A stretch of 14,679 bases of DNA. Source: Euperipatoides rowelli. Lineage: Eukaryota > Onychophora > Udeonychophora > Euonychophora > Peripatopsidae. Made by a program: the position numbers and the translations under genes. Numbering within the stretch: position 1 is the first letter of the stretch; every line of letters starts with the position of its first letter. The notes beneath the pieces were generated by a model, which had not been told where the DNA came from, did no database searches, and worked only from the letters and a program-made list of their open reading frames with translations. The DNA is taken from NCBI GenBank assembly GCA_003024985.2, contig PXIH01S0005745.1. The stretch is one strand, 5' to 3'. Of this stretch, positions 9,414 through 14,679 are shown piece after piece.

Positions 9414-10290
9414 GGCTAGGCTACTCTCAAACTCCAGATTACATAAAGAATTAATGTTCTCGCATAATAGCATGCTCTAATTTAAGTAAAAAAATGTTTT
9501 AGTTTCCTATGTCTGTTTTATCATTACCAGTATTCAATAATAAAGCTTTTACAGCTCCCAAATTTCTTTGAGTATGTTTTGGACCAATTGGTTTAAAAAC
9601 ATGAAATATACCATGAAGTGAAGAATCAAACAAACTGTTTGCCATAATATAGGGTCCCCCCCCCCCTCGTAATTATTTTTTGTAAATTATATAATTTTGA
9701 AGAATTTGTAAAATTAAAAAAATTGAATATTTTTATTGAAGTTTTCTTGTATAACAAATTGCTTCAACTATTTTTTTTTTTGCAAGTCTTGAAATTAGAA
9801 TTTAAATCATTAAAATTAATTTGTTACATTTACTAAGGCCATGTTGTATAACTTTTGAGGTCGCAAATTAACACAATCTATAATTTGAATTTTTCTTTTA
9901 CTGTAGATTGATTTCCTATTGAGATTTAGATAAATAATATGCATGAATTACCTTCTTCATTTTGTCAAATATCTTTCTAAGCAGAAATTGGTTTTGATTA
10001 ATTTTGATTTTGAGTATTTGGAATGGTTGCAATGCACATATATATTTATAGATCTATGATTGATTGATTTAGCGTAAATGGTTTACATCTTTCACTATAG
10101 CAAATAACATTTTCTCATGCACCAGGTTTTTGCAACTAGTTGCACAAAACTATTGTGTTATTTTTTAAAAGCATTCTGCGTCTGCCACACTTTATTAATA
10201 TTTATTATAACTATAATTTCCATTTCTGTTTGTCGTTTTATGTCTACGATATGATGTCATGCAGTAGCAGACTAGCAACATTTTTATTCT
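9414..10290. other. AT-rich non-coding DNA with a C run
   Basis: No gene, repeat pair or RNA fold was recognised apart from the 11-base C run at 9656-9666. All frames are interrupted frequently. Confidence 0.5.
9656..9666. repeat. C11 homopolymer
   Basis: Eleven consecutive C, following AGGGT. Such runs are very unlikely in DNA of this composition. Similar runs lie at 1-9, 700-710 and 14027-14036. Confidence 0.98.
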
Positions 10291-10578
10291 TTACGTTCTA
10301 CTCAAACCGAATATAATTGTAATGCACCTTGACTGCCTATATATATTTTTATTTAGCGTTGAAAACAAATTTATCGAGAATAATTTCAAATTGAAATATG
10401 ACAAAATTGCACAGAAATTTTGCCAGTCTGTGTTGCGTTGCCATTCATACATTTCAGTTTGGACTTCAGAATTTGATATCTTAGTTCTACAAGAATCTGG
10501 AGTATCTTTATTAAATTCAAGATAATTGTTTAAAAGAGATTCAAATATATAATGATTCAACTTGAATGTTTCATTAAA
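10291..10578 (-). CDS. candidate exon, function unknown (weak)
   Basis: On the minus strand a splice-acceptor-like TTTTGTACAG ends at 10579. From 10578 the frame is open for 95 codons, beginning FNETFKLNHYIFESLL, to a TAA at 10293-10291. An AATAAA follows a few bases after the stop, and GTAAAG (from 10294) overlaps the stop and could instead be a donor, so both a terminal and an internal exon are conceivable. The middle (TPDSCRTKISNSEVQTEMYE, then WQRNTDWQNF) has mixed, protein-like composition; the end (about 10300-10390) is plainer. The opposite strand has a shorter mirrored frame (10322-10525) that I take as a shadow. I do not recognise the protein and see no other exon of it. Confidence 0.25.
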   Translation of the reverse strand, partial: FNETFKLNHYIFESLLNNYLEFNKDTPDSCRTKISNSEVQTEMYEWQRNTDWQNFCAILSYFNLKLFSINLFSTLNKNIYRQSRCITIIFGLSRT

Positions 10579-12408
10579 CTGTACAAAATACTTTTATTAT
10601 CGTCACCCAAATTTTTACTATTAGCACTGGGAAGATTGAATTTAGAAATGGAGGGTATTTAATGCAAAGTTACAATATTATTGCATGATGGCTATGTCTG
10701 TCTGAGTTGTGTAAGAGTCAGAGTCTGAATCATTTTTGAGTCTAGTCAGTGTTGGACCTACTAATCTAACTAGCTAGGTAAATTATATATATAAGAAATA
10801 ATACTATTTAAACTCACATATTATACTAAATTAACTTATTTATTCAGCACGTTGATTTTACAATGTTAACGCCAAGATGGCGACAGCATAAAGACAAGGA
10901 ATTGGAAAAAACGCTATCCCAGTAGGCATAGCATTACAAGTCACATGGTACAGACCTATCGTCAATTTTATGAACTAAAATATGAAAATATGAAACTTTG
11001 TTAACTGTTAGTTTAATTAATATATAATGATATGTTAAGTTAAATCTGCATATAAACAAATGGTAATAATTTGAAATGTCGTAATAAAATATAAAAACAT
11101 TTTATCACTAGTGTACACCATGCATTGCATCATAATAATACTAACTAAACATACAGTACATAAGGAAATTAAATTAAAATAAATCTGTTGAAATAAAATA
11201 GAGTAGAATTATTTTTCTATGTTATCATGTTATACACAGAATGGGTGATAGGACTATTTTGATAGTTATTACACATTGTATCACAACAGTCAGATGATAG
11301 AAAAGTACTGACACCGGTTTCAAAATAAAAATGTATATTTTATACAGCAATATGGTACTAAAGCTACACAGTTGAAGTTTAACGATGGATTTAACTTTAT
11401 CTGCTAATATTGGTCTTAAAAATTTGTTTCACATTAAGAAAATGACAAGTTTTTATGATCGACTGAAATTTGCACAATAAGTGTTAAGCAGGGGAGCCAT
11501 GTGTTAAAACAAAGGTGCCGGAAAATAAATAAAAAATAGAGTTGTCTGAGTCTAAAGTTTGCCCACCGACTCCACAGCCATGATTGTAGTCAGAAATATT
11601 ATACTTTTATAATTTTGGTTGCCTGAATTAGCCAATTAGAATTGAAGATTAAGTTGTGCCAATTTTTCCTGAATAATAAGAGCAGTGAAAAATAAGCAAA
11701 GTTATTTTGTTACTAGAAACATGCAGATAATAGAATTATTGGGAAGTTGTGTTCAAGCAGGTTGTTTGGATTCCTAACTATTTATTAAACACCTGAAAAG
11801 CAGTTAGGCTAAAAACAGTCATTTTGTTTTAATGTTTTTCTCAGGATACCTTTGATACTCTTTCACTTTCAATAAAATTCAGATTTTTTTTTTATTCTCT
11901 GACATTTAAAACCACATTTTTTTGCAATTAGCCAGACTGTGTTTCATTTGGCGAATATTTAGAATGACTGTTTGTCAAATTTATCTTCTAAAATGAAGAT
12001 TTGTGCTTGTTTCCAACAATTTTATTTTCCCCATTCCCTTGTGCTTCTTATCAGAGTTTTTCCAAATGTTAGTATGGTCAGCATTACAACCATTATATAA
12101 ATCATTCCCACTTTTGCAAATGTATAGGACTTTGCTCATATGATGATAATCTTTTATCATTAACTTGTTGATTGTTTATATTCTCACAGTTTTTTTGCAG
12201 TTTGTGCATGCTCATCATTTATAAATCCTGAGCTCATATTTTAAATTGTCAGTTTATGGTAATTTATAATCTCATTAATTATGCTAAAGTGTCTTATCAT
12301 TAAGATCTTTGTTTATTACAAAAAAAATCATTTAAGTATATTAATGACTTTCCTTACAAGATAATGCATAAATAGTTTATAAAAAAAAAAAGTTATTGAA
12401 AAAATCGC
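10579..12408. other. AT-rich stretch without a gene
   Basis: No open frame of note. A GC-richer patch at 10870-10890 contains CGCCAAGATGGCG, a short inverted repeat that also resembles a YY1-type CAAGATGGCG site. Words with repeated GAGTC occur at 10724-10752 and a GACTCC word at 11567-11573 in the opposite sense; these might be the ends of an undescribed repeat, but no clean inverted repeat pair can be shown. Confidence 0.45.
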
Positions 12409-12411
12409 TAA
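12409..12411. repeat. left target-site duplication TAA
   Basis: TAA directly abuts the left terminal repeat and is matched by TAA at 13170-13172 on the right. A 3-base TWA duplication is the signature of PIF/Harbinger insertion. Confidence 0.7.
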
Positions 12412-12432
12412 AGGCTAGCACACACTAGGAGA
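12412..12432 (+). repeat. left terminal inverted repeat
   Basis: AGGCTAGCACACACTAGGAGA matches the reverse complement of 13149-13169 at 20 of 21 positions (the difference is at the third base). The sequence continues into AATTTCTCCT, so AGGAGAA-T-TTCTCCT forms a small palindrome at the inner edge. Confidence 0.92.
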
Positions 12433-12541
12433 ATTTCTCCTCGAAGCATCAAAGAATTGTACTCCGAAAGTAAAAACTCTATTCTGTGTCAAAATACTCC
12501 AGAGAAAACCAGACTTCGAGGAGAACACTTTCATCACTTTC

Positions 12542-12566
12542 AAAAGTAGACCTCTGGTCTACTTTT
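12542..12566. repeat. 11-bp hairpin within the Harbinger-like element
   Basis: AAAAGTAGACC (12542-12552) and GGTCTACTTTT (12556-12566) pair perfectly around a TCT loop. The symmetry continues imperfectly outward: TTCGAGGAGAA (12515-12525) against TTCTCCTCGGA (12575-12585). Confidence 0.9.
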
Positions 12567-12669
12567 TGAAGAATTTCTCCTCGGAGTCAAAGTTCGTAGC
12601 CAATCACCGGACGATGAGAAGCTGAGAACACGAGACGTCACTGACTTGTCTTTACTAACTAAAAAAAAA

Positions 12670-12858
12670 ATGCTGGCCACTTGCTTCGCCAACAAAAACT
12701 GGAATGACGATGAAATATCACTATTAATTCAAGAAGTAGAAAATTGCCCGTTTCTATATAAGCAGCTCTTAACTGAATATCACAACAAGCCACTATTTAT
12801 TTTTTTTATTTTTTTTATTAAAAATGACAATTCTGCAAGCCATTGGTATTGTATGTAA
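12670..12858 (+). pseudogene. truncated MADF (Myb/SANT-like) domain protein
   Basis: In PIF/Harbinger elements such a protein binds the terminal DNA and helps the transposase into the nucleus and onto the ends. The start chosen is the first ATG, at 12670. The frame then reads NWNDDEISLLIQEVENCPFL and YKQLLTEYHNK, resembling the first half of a MADF domain: W, an acidic turn, LI..V, then a P-L-Y/W helix. After about 40 residues the similarity stops at a T-rich tract (12794-12818), and the frame runs through low-complexity FIFFIFF to TAA 12856-12858. A MADF domain is usually about 85 residues, so half is missing, consistent with an internal deletion in a non-autonomous element. The assignment rests on a short pattern and is tentative. 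Confidence 0.45.
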
Positions 12859-13021
12859 TACAGCAGGTAAATGGCTTTGATATTTAAAACTAAATCGCCA
12901 CTGCTTGGAAATTAAAAAAATCTATTTATTTTCATGCATATATATATTTAATACAATAATATATAAATCAATTAATGTGGTAGTCATAGAATGTCACTCT
13001 CCATTTTGACAAAAGGAGTAC

Positions 13022-13072
13022 GCACACTAAAGAGAAAAACTTTCAAATAAAAAAAAATCTCCTAGTGTGTGT
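13022..13072. repeat. internal inverted copies of the terminal sequence
   Basis: TCTCCTAGTGTGTG at 13058-13071 is an exact 14-base copy of the right terminal repeat (13149-13162). Just upstream, GCACACTAAAGAGA at 13022-13035 is a diverged copy in the opposite orientation. The pair looks like the ends of a tiny nested element or extra protein-binding sites. Confidence 0.8.
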
Positions 13073-13148
13073 CAGAACTCAGAATACTCTGAAGAAAACT
13101 TTCGCATCATTGAAAAAACTACCAAGTATGGAAACTCCGAAGTGTTTC

Positions 13149-13169
13149 TCTCCTAGTGTGTGCTAGGCT
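13149..13169 (-). repeat. right terminal inverted repeat
   Basis: TCTCCTAGTGTGTGCTAGGCT; its reverse complement matches the left terminal repeat at 20 of 21 positions. TAA follows directly. Confidence 0.92.
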
Positions 13170-13172
13170 TAA
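13170..13172. repeat. right target-site duplication TAA
   Basis: Matches the TAA at 12409-12411. Confidence 0.7.
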
Positions 13173-14679
13173 GTGTTTCTAAATGATTTTTTCTCTCACA
13201 AATTACAATTTCAATCATACTAAATGAGTAACTGAACTAACGACTAAATAGGCACTTAATGAGTTTTTTTAATAGAAACATTAAGAAATTCCATATCAAG
13301 AAGTGCACTAATTAAGTTTATGTCAAAAATGCACTTAACTTTTATTTTTACAGTACATTTAATTGTTAATTTACGCTGGGTTGTGTTCTTGGAAATCAGC
13401 ATGTAAATAAAAAAAACGTGTAAATAAAACATAAATTTTCCATAGAAATAGTGCAAATGCTAAGGGTTAGGGGAAGTGATGAAAACAAAAATGGCATTTT
13501 TTTAATTTACTATTATTAACATGTTGTAGGTTAATTTGCTAACAATTGTACCTATTATAGATTTAAATTTAGGCTAATAGGCACATCATTTAATCATAGA
13601 AAAACATCCCTATAAAGAATTGTTTTAAATGAATTAATTTTTCTCAAATTATCATATCATTAACAAAGACATAGAAGCTTATGTTTTCATTTTGACAGTT
13701 TTTCATTGTCTTATTTTTATTCTAAATTAAGTATTTACTGTAGCCTACATCTTTTTTTTTTCAAACTATATTATTTTAAATAATTGACTGTAATTTGAAA
13801 AGTGGTAGTAATTCTTAAATCATGTTATTCCAAAAATGTTTAAATCAATCAGTGTAAATCAAGAATGACCTGTATATATTTTTAAAATTTGTTTTCATAT
13901 TGATTTATTATGGGATATATTGCCTATAATATTTCCCCAATTTGAGGGTCTATGAATAACCCATAGAGCCAAAGTTTTTTTTTTTTTTTAAAAAAATAGA
14001 ATATGAAAAACAATCTTCTTTTTGGAGGGGGGGGGGCATACAATAAATTAGTATCATATTTCAACTGCCAATTTATGCAAAATGAATATAATTAAAGAAA
14101 AATGCTGTTGGACCAAATGATCGTCATAGCGTTAGAGGAATAGTCCATTCAAATCCTTAGGGCCTAGGGTATGGCATTGTAATCAAAATATTAAATTATC
14201 AAAATGTTTTTTGTTTTTTTCTTATTTGGTTTTGTTAGCCTAATTAACATATTTTGCCCAACCATGTTATTTTTCAATAGGCATAGCCACATAAGTGATT
14301 AAATAAAATAATAATAATTAAAAAAAACCTGCTCTCGTCTACTTTTTAAAAATGCTCTTGAATAAATAATTGATTTCATATTTCTTGCAAACAAAATGAA
14401 AGAATTTCATAAATAATTGCAATTCTTACTTTGATTAATGTATTCATTTATTTTTTATGAAGTTGCATTATTTTAATATTAACCGAGGAAAAACAACAGA
14501 TGAATTTATATTTTTAAAAAAAAAAATAAACAAATTTACCATTTACATCACGGCAAATTCATTTATTTGTAATAGAAAATCATTAATTTACAGGTCAAAT
14601 GTAAAGGATTTTTAAATTTTTTTATTATTATTGATTTTCAAAGATTTTTACTAAAAAAAATATCCACTAGAAAAAAAAT
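13173..14679. other. AT-rich non-coding DNA with a G run
   Basis: No convincing open frame, RNA or terminal repeat. The minus-strand frame at 13256-13456 is low-complexity and without motifs. A GC-richer patch at 14106-14180 could not be assigned in any frame. Confidence 0.5.
14027..14036. repeat. G10 homopolymer
   Basis: Ten consecutive G, preceded by TTTTTGGA and followed by CATACAATAAA. Confidence 0.98.

Larger units (their letters stand above)
12412..13169. mobile_element. non-autonomous PIF/Harbinger-like DNA transposon, 758 bp
   Basis: Both ends are visible: 21-bp terminal inverted repeats with one mismatch, flanked by TAA on each side. Inside are a remnant of a MADF-type gene (12670-12858), a strong hairpin (12542-12566), a repeated CTCCTCGAAG/CTCCTCGGAG-type word near the left end, and extra copies of the terminal sequence near the right end (13022-13072). 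There is no DDE transposase, so the element would have depended on one in trans. PIF/Harbinger elements normally encode a transposase and a second Myb/SANT-like protein, and MADF is a Myb/SANT-like domain. The left third is less AT-rich than its surroundings. The TIR and TAA evidence is strong; the superfamily call is inferred from TSD and MADF together. Confidence 0.75.

Noticed and set aside
10870-10890. CAAGATGGCG as a YY1-type promoter or start site
   Set aside because: The ATG opens only a four-codon frame (ATG GCG ACA GCA TAA) and no promoter context or downstream exon is visible.
1-14679. CRISPR arrays, tRNA or rRNA genes, bacterial operons, phage genes
   Set aside because: No regularly spaced repeats, no tRNA-like cloverleaf or rRNA core sequence, and no bacterial gene organisation were seen.

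Overview
The window looks like AT-rich animal DNA, most likely arthropod and perhaps a sap-feeding hemipteran. That is an inference from base composition and from the transposon families present; no species can be named. There are no operons, ribosome binding sites or long intact genes. Almost everything recognisable is decayed mobile DNA in a non-coding background, with two weak candidate host exons.

Layout: 1-849 is featureless AT-rich DNA with a C run and a G run. 850-1900 (+) is the 3' part of a decayed non-LTR retrotransposon: reverse transcriptase with a YADD box, then the C-terminal domain. It is interrupted by a nearly spacer-less palindrome (1346-1631) made from its own sequence. 1901-3901 has no convincing gene; it holds a possible terminal exon (2184-2355) and two overlapping hairpins (3209-3276). 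3902-8540 (-) is the main object, a nearly full-length but broken CR1/Jockey-like non-LTR retrotransposon. Its ORF1 has two PHD-type zinc fingers, a coiled coil and an RRM-like C-terminal domain; its ORF2 has an APE-type endonuclease and a reverse transcriptase. A short (AAAT)-like tail marks the 3' end. 9345-9413 is the terminus of a hAT-type DNA transposon. 10291-10578 (-) is a candidate exon. 12412-13169 is a complete 758-bp PIF/Harbinger-like element with matching 21-bp terminal inverted repeats, a TAA target duplication on both sides and a remnant of a MADF (Myb/SANT-like) gene. 13173-14679 is AT-rich with one G run.

How the parts work together: in life, the two ORFs of the minus-strand element would act in cis, with ORF1 binding the transcript and ORF2 nicking the target and copying the RNA. 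Both are now broken by stops and frameshifts. The Harbinger-like element lacks a transposase and could only have moved with one supplied in trans. I see no novel multi-gene system. The most interesting features are the fold-back palindrome inside the plus-strand element and the compact Harbinger-like element with internal copies of its own terminal sequence.
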